Below are positions 26,201-32,794 of a stretch of 53,420 nucleotides of DNA, piece by piece; position 1 is the stretch's first letter; each line of letters starts with the position of its first letter. Source of the stretch: Deltaproteobacteria bacterium (GTDB lineage Bacteria > Desulfobacterota > Binatia > UBA1149 > CAITLU01). The DNA is taken from NCBI GenBank assembly GCA_016218925.1, contig JACRCR010000186.1:1-53420 (forward strand). The letters run 5' to 3'. Below the pieces are notes generated by a model. It searched no databases, was not told where the DNA came from, and was given only the letters and a program-made list of their open reading frames with translations. The translations under genes and the position numbers were made by a program.

Positions 26201-28282
26201 ATCAGCGTCTCCGCAGCGGTGTTCCCCGCAGGCGGCAGCTTGACGCTGAGTTTCACCGCCGACGTCTCCTCGCCGTTCCCGACACCGTCGCTCGACAACA
26301 CCGCGAACGTGACGTGGACCAGCCTGCCCGCAGGCAACGGCACCGGTGCAGTTACGCCCGGAGCCTCTGGCGCAGCCGACGGCGAGCGTAACGGCGACGG
26401 CGGCGTCAACGACTACGCGGTCAGTGACACCGAGACGATCGTCACTCCGGTGCTGTTCCTGGCCAAGAGCGACGATCCCGACTCGGTGACACCGGGCGGT
26501 TTGCTCACCTACGTGCTGCTGGTCACCAACACCTCGACAACCGCGCTGACTAACGTCGAGTTGGTCGAGGCATACGACCCGCGAACCAGCTTCGTGTCGG
26601 CCAGCCCGGCGCCCGACATCGGCGACAACCGCTGGGTTATCGGGACGCTGGCTGCGGGCGCGCAGACCAGCATCTCCGTTACGGTATCGGTCGATGCCGG
26701 AGTCGGTGAGGGCGACGTCCTGCTGAACTCGGCGACGGTCACCTCCGACGGCGGCGGCCTGGCTACCGAGGACGAAGAAACCACCGTCACGGTCCATGGG
26801 GCCGGCAATGCGCTGCTGGATCTGGACAAGTCCGTGTCACCCGCGCAGGTACCCTCGGGCGGAGTGCTGCACTACACGCTGGCGGTGAGCAACGCCGGTC
26901 CCGCAACTTCCTACGCGACCGCGATCGACGATGTGCTGCCGTCGGGTCTGACCTACATGAACGCTATTCCGGCGCCAGCGGCGGTACTCGGCAACCTGCT
27001 GTCGTGGGACGTCGGCGACCTGCCGGCAGGCGCCTCGACGACGATCGAAGTGTTTGCCGAAACCGACGCGACGCTGATCGCCGGCGCGCTGCTCGACAAC
27101 TGCGCGAACGCCGCGGGCAGCGACGGACCCGGAACCACCGCGAACGCGGGCCTGAATGCAGAAGGCTGCGCCGCCAGCACCACCTCGGGGCCCGGGACCG
27201 ACTGCACGCTAGTCATGAAGAAGCGCAGCATCGGTGTTCCGGTCGTGGGCGGAGAGATCGTCTACCATTGCTTGTGGTGCGACCCCTGCGTCGACGCGGT
27301 CGGCGTCAACATCCTCGACCTGCTGCCTCCGGAGGTCGAGTTCGTCTCGGTCAGCACGCGCGATGTCCCGTCGATCTCGAATCTGACCGACCCTGCACGC
27401 GTGATCTTCGACATCCCGATCCTGCCGGCCGGACGCGCGGGTCTGGCGCAAATCCGGGTTCGCATCAAGGACGACGTGCTCCCGGGCACGGTGCTCACCA
27501 ACGCGGTCACGCTGACGGACGCGGCGCTGCGCGTTCGCACCGACGATGACGTGGTGGTCGTGCTGTCACCCGGCACCGCGGCAGCCAAGTCGTCGCGCAG
27601 TGTCAAAGTCTCGGGGAACACGCGCGCACGGCCCGGCGCACTGGTGCGCTACTCGGCGCGCTACAGCGGCGTCGAGCAGGGCGCGTCGCTGACCATGTCG
27701 CTGTCGGATGGCCTCGAGCCGACCATGGCGATCCCGTCTCCCTCCTATCAGGACAGCGGAGTGCTGACCTGGAACGGCCTGCCGGCCAAGGGCAAAGTCG
27801 ATGTGCGCGCACGAGTGATGATATCGGACCCGCGCGTGCGCGGATCGGTGGTATCGGCCGAGGTCACCGTAAGTGATGCCGACGGCACGTTGCTACGCAA
27901 CGCCGCCGACACGATCGTGACCGCGACCCCGGGCGACCCGCCGGGTCCCGGCTCGTTCAGCAAGCTCGACCTCAAGGCACCGCGCTTCGTTCGTGCGGGG
28001 CTGATCACCTCGCTGACGCTGCGCTACACACGACTGAGCGGGAACGGCAGTGCGCTCGTCAACCTGCCCGAAGGCATGAGTTTCGATCAGGCCGTGCCCG
28101 CGCCCAGTTCCGTGCAGGGCAACGTGTTGCGATGGGACGCCCTGGCGGGAACCAGCGGATCCGTCAAAGTGCGGGCCGGCGTCGCGGCGGCGCTGGTACC
28201 GGGCCAACACGTCACCGTCGGTGCGAGCGTAACCGACGACGTCGGCACGGTTGCCCGGGAGACCGAATTGACACTGCGTTGA
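17234..28282 (+). CDS. Giant secreted multi-module DUF11/CnaA-like (isopeptide-type) surface or fibre protein
   Basis: This is a 3682-residue exported protein. ATG 17234 has a GGGGGAT site and gives a clean signal peptide (MQLFPRLIGASLAMSAVLWA, then APAAAQ). The rest is about 22 Ig-like beta modules starting near residues 214, 412, 668, 852, 1025, 1180, 1321, 1500, 1664, 1817, 1992, 2148, 2294, 2439, 2597, 2747, 2915, 3074, 3195, 3326, 3451 and 3575. One type is DUF11 (GDTITFTLTVSNTGTAPAYD). The other is fimbrial-D2/CnaA-like, with a Lys in strand one, D-x-LP in the middle and NN before the last strand. Three modules near 2294-2700 open with DxDxSxxVxxxD calcium loops. Cys residues occur in only a few places (e.g. 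YHCLWCDPC). No LPXTG, PEP-CTERM, T9SS or autotransporter domain is visible at the C-terminus. Adhesion or fibre formation is an inference. Confidence 0.88.
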   Translation: MQLFPRLIGASLAMSAVLWAAPAAAQPIPQAVISPDPMRPFIGENFTFSVNFDNTAPTGSVQVGYNALLELLVPPAVTLNPTLSSPVLGDIAPTVAVVVPVSGVVTNTITGETLSGLTPGVTYYLYELPLGSMPPEQPSVDLGFTAAVAATEPPGIAVVPSIIAAASFGLGADPLLNPATDPVVRNAIAGVVVTPTPSSQGTADTADVIPVLYIPYKTSAVLDGNGTATGPNFPIVYTLSADIADPATIDSFRLYDVIPDALRFTGITDIRANASSGDPDVTVTFQRYDCGGAEPIVTLFGPAPLSTIVYPLVHPDGTAELTQPPNDVPGGCLSVTFAAITGEVGPDDVAITYESYVSEFDAAGARILPETTGGDFPVSNDVTGSGTTATGLFGTIDLTGGDLTSDPDVVVGKSLDTQKSVVLISDPGADGPTPLDVARFTISGQISDYFGHDQLALHDLLGDGLDFGILNPGNATLTLSRENGQTLGVTPLSFTALDVDPAPDRTIPGQEYPFPVAGGETLLVTQNARPGEFSGSSPGFTTLVFDLSRLVGNRCSITSIPCASDTDCPGVETCVLAGEMNGGFVDLVSSATGFVVGIDDDTRFTITFDATIQENYENPISYTEDASIDSTDSVENLESVVGQITSAVGGQVDEDSAGAGLIVSGPTVEKFLVAVNGGDILPSPVRVLPGDDVTYLLRTTIPVGALEILILDDFLPIPVFTTGDPDADGIASAWSFNNTVLAPGSYPAAGVASFGPLTTVNPPDYVPTDNPPAISVDVPGNSVEFHFPDQVTFQPPTTQEIVVEVLFTIRVTTDPFADQLFLTNFAQATFGNSNARTTNAAVVRFVLREPYLHITKGVSATSGAGTISPSPAILPVDGDLTGADAGDVVTYVLTVENQGGAPAYDVTITDPEVTGHALGSCTLVSVTSGDGVTPLTYTGDITAGVHLDNPLDGNDGTDGAPYSTDTALLTVQCTLADDVQPSSSVVNLASVTRFNNDGGSNFVDPSDPTPYQDDATVTMAPPALVKTIASVSPQAAGAGSVAAGDVVTYALTVTLPEGLTNALVLTDSLPAGFEFLAPVAVDTTGFAGTVTAAPTTTVTGTPAAGQVVTLDFGAVTVTADNNAATNDFLVTLQARVRGDLAQNSAPAAPQTKTNNSTLNYSGNPAGALTSSATTSFREAVLTITKSMAPPGADAGDTITFTLTVSNTGTAPAYDVVVSDPLDLSVFDGTAIVSVNEGTTPADFTYAYDGAGNVSYTLGGGLSIPAGGSRVFTFTALLRADVVTSSTYSNTAAVTGDSQDDVVTSERAATDDDTATLALSNSLVSKALTLTSEPTSDPGDGNLAANPPVLIGEVVDYRVTFTIREGVTRAVRLADVLPTGISHIATSATLARSSAALTAATNVGTGLGINGEAPGTLVPITLSGVTGEILIDLGNVTNSDTVNATTETYTLRLKAIIRNTAANQAGTLLPNRGRIRYQTFTGTEMQVNSSFVDVHVAESTPSVNKTALPVTGNAGDLITFQAVISNTASGANAASGFDWTFTDTLPAEYINAVIVSVNTAAAPGAVAAASFGVFPFQNVLSGTVDQLDAGESITVTYQAEIDVTAQFGQTLVNTMATQETSLPGSNGTGAANPNATGSTDGERTGSGGVNDLFTSGNAPVAIDRPTLSKTLLGPQSYYAIGDRATFQISVGVPAGTSTIFTVRDNMPADLELVPGTIVVATFPGFSAANAPLTEANNPTFYSRTGDQLAFRFGSITATVAGTVTITYDAVVENVLANQDGRLLRNNVTLEYTDPSAPPATITIGPVDNDRDVRVGEPDLAITKAITSGAVGSDAADTIGWQIAIQNSGHTSAYRMAWSDVLPDGPGAGDGIAQISAVNVLVSGGNVYLNGTTTTVQTSDAVVSTTNNAGDTISLPSFQIEPGATITISFDSIVGTGVTVGQVFNNVTAATYDSLVGGGGRDATGGPAVDDDNDADLDNYKESASQSLTLDSPIAIDKSVARPTYTIGEDAVFTVRVDLFEGVTQSVLVTDELPPGLTYRSHSIAAGNMGITFSNPGYNVPTIGVGGGGGQTLTFDFGDVTDAPDLSVLDDFVTIEVVARVDNILANQDGTDLENNAWLAYGPTATRLDFDSDGGTPGVQGLSVTVIEPDLTITKTVVPSMQSLGDVVTFTVTVAHSGTTTADAYDMVVTDTIPAGLTYVPGSVNPPAGASFVDPVLTVTHASLTQVDGSFTFTYEASIDPGAVVGTPLFNDADLVWAGLPGATGAADNGRTGTGGVNDYNDTDNQSVTPTIAAYLEAVKTVALLIDADASTTVTPGDTLRYDIILRGESGTANNIAFTDTVPADTTYVAASLTTDVGIADDGAAPDLMVTIPSMTVGNITNIRFDVTVDPGTPAGTILSNQGVVDSDNTVPEPSDEDDTDDNGDQPTTIPVGGPSPPAQPLRAAKVVGLLLDADASGSVTGGDTLRYTVVLRNLGASPLSGVTLSDTIPTGLTGVLGSGTVTGAGAAVALTTTTVSITIPAIAAGDFEVARFDVTVDGPPLYNGSGDGDPLRETFVNQGTADSNETPPVLTDSDGDPTDGEQPTSIGAVDGVSGSPVLDVEKRVTLAVDNAGDGLVDPLDVLEYTITLRNTGSAAALNTVLTDPTPNDTTIVVGSATSSQGIVVAEVPLVANLGDVAAGGFVLIRFRVTVDAAAPSGTIINNQATASGDNFPPEPSDDNGQDGDGKNPNRTPVDSNPPGGGGPGQPSFGKSLTATSEAHTAGASMAIGELATFQLAAAVPPGTTRQVTLSDTLPAGMAYIAGSARLQRIFDTGLSSSTDPGSINFAVSGAFVALADGSELTVSGQDLSVFLGDVINSDATPNDERYVLEYRVLVLNDVSNQDGTTLDNLAALTYWDGLSQTQTLTDTETLDVVEPATAITKTGVPTTAPVGGGTISFTISVTNPAAPSTSTAFEVSVNDTVPAQFTGVSALSVVAAGGVSGVVDSSAGNAISVSAAVFPAGGSLTLSFTADVSSPFPTPSLDNTANVTWTSLPAGNGTGAVTPGASGAADGERNGDGGVNDYAVSDTETIVTPVLFLAKSDDPDSVTPGGLLTYVLLVTNTSTTALTNVELVEAYDPRTSFVSASPAPDIGDNRWVIGTLAAGAQTSISVTVSVDAGVGEGDVLLNSATVTSDGGGLATEDEETTVTVHGAGNALLDLDKSVSPAQVPSGGVLHYTLAVSNAGPATSYATAIDDVLPSGLTYMNAIPAPAAVLGNLLSWDVGDLPAGASTTIEVFAETDATLIAGALLDNCANAAGSDGPGTTANAGLNAEGCAASTTSGPGTDCTLVMKKRSIGVPVVGGEIVYHCLWCDPCVDAVGVNILDLLPPEVEFVSVSTRDVPSISNLTDPARVIFDIPILPAGRAGLAQIRVRIKDDVLPGTVLTNAVTLTDAALRVRTDDDVVVVLSPGTAAAKSSRSVKVSGNTRARPGALVRYSARYSGVEQGASLTMSLSDGLEPTMAIPSPSYQDSGVLTWNGLPAKGKVDVRARVMISDPRVRGSVVSAEVTVSDADGTLLRNAADTIVTATPGDPPGPGSFSKLDLKAPRFVRAGLITSLTLRYTRLSGNGSALVNLPEGMSFDQAVPAPSSVQGNVLRWDALAGTSGSVKVRAGVAAALVPGQHVTVGASVTDDVGTVARETELTLR

Positions 28283-28285
28283 TCG

Positions 28286-28323
28286 GATCCCGGTCCTGAA
28301 GGGAACCCTTCGGGACCGGGATC
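28286..28323. terminator. Long hairpin terminator between the giant gene and the tRNA gene
   Basis: GATCCCGGTCC pairs with GGACCGGGATC (11 bp), and the stem continues inward through a T-G wobble and GAAGG/CCTTC. It begins 3 bases after the stop of the giant gene and can also end the tRNA transcript on the other strand. There is no T-tract. Confidence 0.75.
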
Positions 28324-28352
28324 TCGAGTGGAAACGGACCAGGAAAGAAGTT

Positions 28353-28429
28353 TGGGTGCGGGGGGAGGATTTGAACCTCCGACCTGCGGGTTATGAGCCC
28401 GCCGAGCTACCAGACTGCTCCACCCCGCG
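28353..28429 (-). tRNA. Initiator tRNA-fMet (CAT)
   Basis: This 77-nt gene includes an encoded CCA. The minus strand begins CGCGGGGTGGAGCAGTCTGG. The anticodon loop is CTCATAA, closed by three G-C pairs (GGG/CCC), and the T-arm is GGAGG-TTCAAAT-CCTCC. Position 1 is C and position 72 is A, the unpaired C1-A72 that marks bacterial initiator tRNA. The base before CCA (position 73) is C, whereas A is usual. Positions 27-43 form a G-C pair. Confidence 0.97.
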
Positions 28430-28434
28430 GGGCG

Positions 28435-28463
28435 TTGCTATGACGCACCTGTGGCGGTGTCAA
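28435..28463 (-). promoter_or_regulatory. Promoter of the initiator tRNA
   Basis: Minus strand: a perfect -35 TTGACA, 17-base spacer, then TAGCAA as the -10 (CATAGC two bases earlier is an alternative). The predicted start is within about 2 bases of the mature tRNA 5' end. It lies just past the rluB stop. Confidence 0.65.
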
Positions 28464-28476
28464 GTTGATCGACGAA

Positions 28477-29460
28477 TCAGTCGGCGAGTCGCTCCGACAG
28501 ACCGACTGCACTTCGAAGACTCGCAAGCTCGCGCGCGAGCAAGCGCCGCGCGTCACCGCCGGCCAGTTCGCCGAGCCTGAGCGGACCGATCGCATCCCTG
28601 CGAAGTTTCTCGACGTGACTGCCAACGGCCTCGAACATCCGTCGCACCTGTTGGTTGCGCCCCTCGTGCAGTCGCACTTCGACCCAGGCGCCCCGCGCCG
28701 GGGTGTGCCGCGCGGCGGCCTGGCGCGCGGCCCTGCGATCGACGCCCGCAGTGGCGCTTGGCGCGCGTCCGGCACCGCTGACTTCGCCTTTGCGCATGCG
28801 GCGCACGAACGCCGGCGCACTGCGACGGCCGTCGCGAAGCCGCACGCCCTCACGAAGCCTTTCGATCGCTTCCACCGAAGGAGCCGGACTGACTTTCACC
28901 AGATAGGTCTTCTCGAGGTGGAAACGCGGATGCATCAGGCGCTCGGCGAGTTCGCCGTCGTTGGTGAGCAGCAACAGCCCCGAACTGTGGTAATCGAGAC
29001 GACCCACCGGAAAGAGTCCGTGCCCCCCGAGATCGTTTATGACGTCGCCGACACAGAAGCGCTTCTGCGGATCGTGCATCGTCGTGACGCATCCGACAGG
29101 CTTGTGGTAAAGCCAGTATTCGGGGCGGCGCCGCTCGCTGATCAAACGGCCGCTCACCTTCACATGGTCACGCTCGGGAACCGCGCGAGCACCGAGCTGC
29201 GTCACCACGCGACCGTTGACCGTCACCTCGCCCGCTTCGATCAGGCGCTCGGCCTCGCGACGCGAGGCGACCCCGGCTCTGGCAAGCAGCAACTGCAGAC
29301 GGATGCCTTCCACTGCCCGCTTGGTCGCGGCACCGGTGCGGCTCGTCTTCGGTTTCGCCTTCGGCGCTGCGCCCGCGCGGCCGGTGGTTCTACTCTTCGG
29401 TTCGGTCGGTCGCGCCGGCCTGCTCGGCCGGCCCGGTTTGCTCGGCGCTTTGCGCTCCAT
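28477..29460 (-). CDS. rluB: RluB/RsuA-family rRNA pseudouridine synthase
   Basis: This 327-residue enzyme isomerises a uridine in rRNA; the RluB subfamily acts on helix 80-89 region residues of 23S rRNA. It has a Lys/Arg/Pro-rich N-terminal tail of about 45 residues and an S4 RNA-binding domain (LQLLLARAGVASRREAERLI...VTVNGRVV). The catalytic domain contains Asp in FPVGRLDYHSSGLLLLTNDG, then KTYLVKV and LHEGRNQQVRRMFEAVG. The ATG at 29460 has GGAGGA and overlaps the end of scpB by 71 bases, matching the common scpA-scpB-rluB arrangement. An upstream frame is rejected. RsuA or RluE/F activity cannot be excluded, but context favours RluB. Confidence 0.93.
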   Translation of the reverse strand: MERKAPSKPGRPSRPARPTEPKSRTTGRAGAAPKAKPKTSRTGAATKRAVEGIRLQLLLARAGVASRREAERLIEAGEVTVNGRVVTQLGARAVPERDHVKVSGRLISERRRPEYWLYHKPVGCVTTMHDPQKRFCVGDVINDLGGHGLFPVGRLDYHSSGLLLLTNDGELAERLMHPRFHLEKTYLVKVSPAPSVEAIERLREGVRLRDGRRSAPAFVRRMRKGEVSGAGRAPSATAGVDRRAARQAAARHTPARGAWVEVRLHEGRNQQVRRMFEAVGSHVEKLRRDAIGPLRLGELAGGDARRLLARELASLRSAVGLSERLAD

Positions 29461-30163
29461 CTTCGTCCTCCAGCGGCAAGATCCGCGCTTTCTCGCCTTC
29501 GCCGAACCCGCTCTGCTCCGACATGCGCTCGAAGTCGGAGCCGAGTTCCGGCAGAGTCGGCATGTCGCGCAGGCTACGCAGTCCGAAGAGTTCGAGGAAC
29601 TCCTTGCTGGTCGCATAGACCAGCGGACGACCCGGAACGTCCTTGCGGCCCACTACCTTCACCAGCCGGCGCTCGACCAGCGACTCGAGCACTCCACCGC
29701 AATCGACCCCGCGCACCACTTCGATCTCGGCTCTGGTGACGGGTTGCCGGTAGGCTACGATGGCCACCGTTTCGGTGGCCGCGCGCGTCAGGCGCTGAGG
29801 CCGCTCGCGGAACAGCTTGCGAACGTAACGCTGGTGCTCGGGAGCCGTGCGTAACTGCCAACCGCCGGCCACCTCGACCAGACGAATCCCGCGAGTGAGA
29901 AGCTCCGTCGAAAGATCCGCGAGAGTCGCCTTCACTTCCTCGACCTGCGAGCCCTCGACGATCTCGACGATCTTGCGGGCCGGGAGCGGATCGGCAGCGG
30001 CGAACAGCAGCGCCTCGACCAGCGGCCGCAGTCGCTCGACCGGCCACAGCCCGTGCTCCGCCGACGCCGGCGACTCCTCAGTCTCCTCCACGCCGCCGGT
30101 CTCGAGCACCTCGCCGTCTTCACCCGCGGGTGCATCCTTCGCGTGTCGTCGCTCTTCGCTCAC
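29390..30163 (-). CDS. scpB: Segregation and condensation protein B
   Basis: This is a 257-residue subunit of the SMC-ScpAB chromosome-condensing complex. Two winged-helix domains are visible: WPVERLRPLVEALLFAAADP...GIRLVEVAGGWQLRT, then RLTRAATETVAIVAYRQPVTRAEIEVVRGVDCGGVLESL with the family core. Acidic low-complexity tails occur at both ends. The GTG start overlaps the scpA stop (GTGA), giving coupled synthesis of the two subunits. The smc gene itself is not in the window. Confidence 0.95.
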   Translation of the reverse strand: MSEERRHAKDAPAGEDGEVLETGGVEETEESPASAEHGLWPVERLRPLVEALLFAAADPLPARKIVEIVEGSQVEEVKATLADLSTELLTRGIRLVEVAGGWQLRTAPEHQRYVRKLFRERPQRLTRAATETVAIVAYRQPVTRAEIEVVRGVDCGGVLESLVERRLVKVVGRKDVPGRPLVYATSKEFLELFGLRSLRDMPTLPELGSDFERMSEQSGFGEGEKARILPLEDEDGAQSAEQTGPAEQAGATDRTEE

Positions 30164-31026
30164 GATCGTTCGACCACCACGGACCCGTCGCCTCCGTCCT
30201 CGTCCTCACCGTCGGCGACATCGCGCCGGCCGGCATCTTCCTCGCCCAAGCCGCCGGCGCTGGCCGGGCCGTACATCTCGGTGAGGTCGGCAATGGTGTC
30301 GTCTATGTCCTGGCTGAGCAAGCGAAGGTGGATCGGGCCGCAGCGTCCCTCCTGCTCGGCGGCGATGACGCCGAGCTTGATCATCTCGAGCAGGCCCAGG
30401 AAGGTCGATATGATCAACCCGCGCGGGACGTCGTCGCCGAACAGTTCGGTGAACTCGAGGGACCCCGATGTCCGCAGACGCTGCACCATCGAGCGCACGG
30501 CGTCGGCGACGCTGTACTCTTCGCCCTCCACGACGTGAGGCCGGCGGGCAGCCGCACGTACCAGCACTCGTCGCAAGGCTTCGAACAGATCCGCGAGTTC
30601 GAGGCGGCGAAGCGCCGCCGGCTCGTCCGCAGGTCCCTCGGAAACGGCCGGCTGGCGGCGAAATACGTCTCGGTCGAGCAGAACCCGATCGCGCAGTTCC
30701 TCGGCGGCCTCGCGGTAGCGCTGGTACTCGGCGAGTTGCCTCACCAGATCGGCGACCGCCTCGTCCTCCTCTTCGTCCTCTTCGTCGTCGCGCGGTAGCA
30801 GCAGCCGCGACTTCATGTACATCAGCGACGCGGCCATCACGAGGTATTCGCCGGCGACGTCGAGACTGAGCTCCTCGAACATGCCGATATAGGCCAGATA
30901 CTGATCGGTGATCTCGGCGATCGGAAGGTTGTAGATATCCAGTTCGTTGGTACGAACCAGGTGCAGCAGCAGGTCCAGGGGACCTTCGAAAGCGCCGAGC
31001 CGCACCGTATAGGCGGGAGTGCTCAC
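30160..31026 (-). CDS. scpA: Segregation and condensation protein A (kleisin)
   Basis: This 288-residue kleisin bridges the SMC heads. The N-terminal signature FEGPLDLLLHLVRTNELDIYNLPIAEITDQYL is clear, followed by EYLVMAASLMYMKSRLLLPR. An acidic linker (DEEDEEEDE) follows, and a C-terminal winged helix (FTELFGDDVPRGLIISTFLGLLEMIKLG) ends before an Asp/Gly-rich tail. The GTG start overlaps the trpS stop by 4 bases, so it is coupled to the upstream gene. Confidence 0.95.
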   Translation of the reverse strand: MSTPAYTVRLGAFEGPLDLLLHLVRTNELDIYNLPIAEITDQYLAYIGMFEELSLDVAGEYLVMAASLMYMKSRLLLPRDDEEDEEEDEAVADLVRQLAEYQRYREAAEELRDRVLLDRDVFRRQPAVSEGPADEPAALRRLELADLFEALRRVLVRAAARRPHVVEGEEYSVADAVRSMVQRLRTSGSLEFTELFGDDVPRGLIISTFLGLLEMIKLGVIAAEQEGRCGPIHLRLLSQDIDDTIADLTEMYGPASAGGLGEEDAGRRDVADGEDEDGGDGSVVVERS

Positions 31027-32042
31027 AGCAAACCCATCGCCCGGCGCACCTCTCCCATGGTCTCTTCGGCAACGGCGGCTGCTTTTCTGCGACCTTCGGC
31101 CAGTACCTCGCCTACCACGCCAGGCCGCAGCTCGAGCGCGCGGCGCCGCTCCTGGATCGGTCCCAGCTCATCCTGCACGCGGCGGATCATCACCTTCTTG
31201 CAGTCCACGCAGCCGATCGAAGCGCTTCGGCAGCCCTGTGTCACCTCCGCCCGCTCCTGCTCGGTGCAGTAGATCTCATGGAACTGGAACGCCGGGCAGT
31301 CCTTGGGATCGCCCGGATCGGTGCGGCGCTGGCGCCGCGGATCCGTCACCATGCGCACCAGCTTTGAGTAGACCGTGTCGGAGTCGTCGCTCAGCGCCAC
31401 GGCGTTGCCGTAGCTCTTGCTCATCTTGCGCCCATCGGTGCCCGGCACCCGAGCGGCCTGGACCACCAGACCGGCAGGCTCGGGAAAGATCGGGCCGTAA
31501 AAACGGTTGAAGCGCCGTGCGACCTCGCGCGTGAGTTCGACGTGCGGAAGCTGATCCTCGCCCACCGGGACGTGAGCGGCCTTGTAGAGCAGGATGTCGG
31601 CCGACTGCAGCAGCGGATAACCCAGAAACCCGTACGTCGACAGGTCGCGGCCTTCGAGCTGCTCCTGCTGTTCCTTGTAGCTCGGTACCCGTTCGAGCCA
31701 CGGTACCGGAATGATCATCGAGAACAGCAGATGGAGTTCGGCGTGCTCGGGCACCTGCGACTGGCGAAACAACACCGAGACCTCGGGATCCAGACCCACC
31801 GCGAGCCAATCCAGAATCATCGCGGTGGTACTGTCGGCAATGCCGCTCGGCTCCGCGTAGTCGGTGGTGAGCGCGTGCCAGTCGGCGACGAAGAAGAAGC
31901 ACCGCGCCGACTTCTGCAGTTCGACCCAGTTCTTCAAGGCGCCGTTGAGATGGCCGAGGTGCAGCGCACCTGTCGGACGCGTTCCCGAAACCACTACGCC
32001 CGCCGTTCGAGTCACGGCACCCTCCTGTTGGTTATTCGCCAT
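31023..32042 (-). CDS. trpS: Tryptophanyl-tRNA synthetase
   Basis: This 339-residue class I synthetase charges tRNA-Trp. The HIGH-type motif is SGTRPTGALHLGHLNG, and the KMSKS loop is DGRKMSKSYGN. MIIPVPWLERVPSYKEQ and GYPLLQSADILLYKA are in the usual order. The frame runs upstream through other genes, so the start was placed at ATG 32042 (ANNQQEGAVTRTAGVVVSG), about 20 residues before conserved sequence and 5 bases after the protease stop. The ribosome site is weak, consistent with reading through from the upstream gene. Confidence 0.96.
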   Translation of the reverse strand: MANNQQEGAVTRTAGVVVSGTRPTGALHLGHLNGALKNWVELQKSARCFFFVADWHALTTDYAEPSGIADSTTAMILDWLAVGLDPEVSVLFRQSQVPEHAELHLLFSMIIPVPWLERVPSYKEQQEQLEGRDLSTYGFLGYPLLQSADILLYKAAHVPVGEDQLPHVELTREVARRFNRFYGPIFPEPAGLVVQAARVPGTDGRKMSKSYGNAVALSDDSDTVYSKLVRMVTDPRRQRRTDPGDPKDCPAFQFHEIYCTEQERAEVTQGCRSASIGCVDCKKVMIRRVQDELGPIQERRRALELRPGVVGEVLAEGRRKAAAVAEETMGEVRRAMGLL

Positions 32043-32047
32043 CGTGA

Positions 32048-32719
32048 TCAGAATACCGGAACCACGGCGCCGATCAGACGCAGCAGCAAGTGAATCACCG
32101 GGCCCAGTACCACGCCGAGCACGTTGGTCCACAGCAGTGCGACGACTATGAAGAAACCGTAGGGCTCGATCTGAGCCAGCGCCGCGCCTAGGCGACGCGG
32201 CAGCAGTCCCACCGCCACGCGTCCGCCATCCAGCGGCGGTATCGGCAGCATGTTGAAGACGGCGAGCACGAGGTTGAGCCGAAGGCTGAGCTGGCACATC
32301 AGCGCCAGCGGTTCGGCCACCAGGAAGCCACCTGCCGCGCCTTCGGGAGCCGCGTCCTGAAGCTGCAGGATCAGCGCTCTCAGCAGCGCGCTGGCCACCG
32401 CCACCGCAAGGTTCATCAGCGGCCCCGCCGCCGCCACCCACACCATGTCTCGCAACGGATTGCGCAGGCGATGAAAGGCCACCGGCACCGGCTTGGCCCA
32501 GCCGAACATCGGCGCTCCGCTCCACAGCAGCATCAGCGGCAAAACGATGGTGCCGATCGGATCGATGTGCGCCAGCGGGTTGAGCGTCAGGCGCCCGGCA
32601 CGCTCGGCGGTGTCGTCGCCGAGGCGGCTGGCCACATAGCCGTGAGCCCACTCGTGAAAAACCACGGCGATCAGAAACGGCAGCACCCAAAGGGCGGCCA
32701 AAGTAGGGTCGAAGTTCAT
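32048..32719 (-). CDS. Site-2 protease family (M50) membrane metalloprotease
   Basis: This is a 223-residue integral membrane protease with about 5-6 hydrophobic segments. The zinc motif HEWAH is in the first (AVVFHEWAHGYVASRLG), and the third ligand region is FNMLPIPPLDGGRV. It lacks the PDZ domains of RseP and matches the short Rip/FtsH-regulated-type S2P group often found beside trpS-scpAB. Substrates are unknown. ATG 32719 was chosen over an upstream TTG; neither has a good ribosome site. It lies between xerD (75 bases upstream) and trpS (5 bases downstream). Confidence 0.92.
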   Translation of the reverse strand: MNFDPTLAALWVLPFLIAVVFHEWAHGYVASRLGDDTAERAGRLTLNPLAHIDPIGTIVLPLMLLWSGAPMFGWAKPVPVAFHRLRNPLRDMVWVAAAGPLMNLAVAVASALLRALILQLQDAAPEGAAGGFLVAEPLALMCQLSLRLNLVLAVFNMLPIPPLDGGRVAVGLLPRRLGAALAQIEPYGFFIVVALLWTNVLGVVLGPVIHLLLRLIGAVVPVF

Positions 32720-32794
32720 GAAAACGCGGCGCGCCGGGGCTCGCGCCAGCAATACCAGCGCCTCCGGCGGTGGGCAACCGGCCCGGTCTGCACA

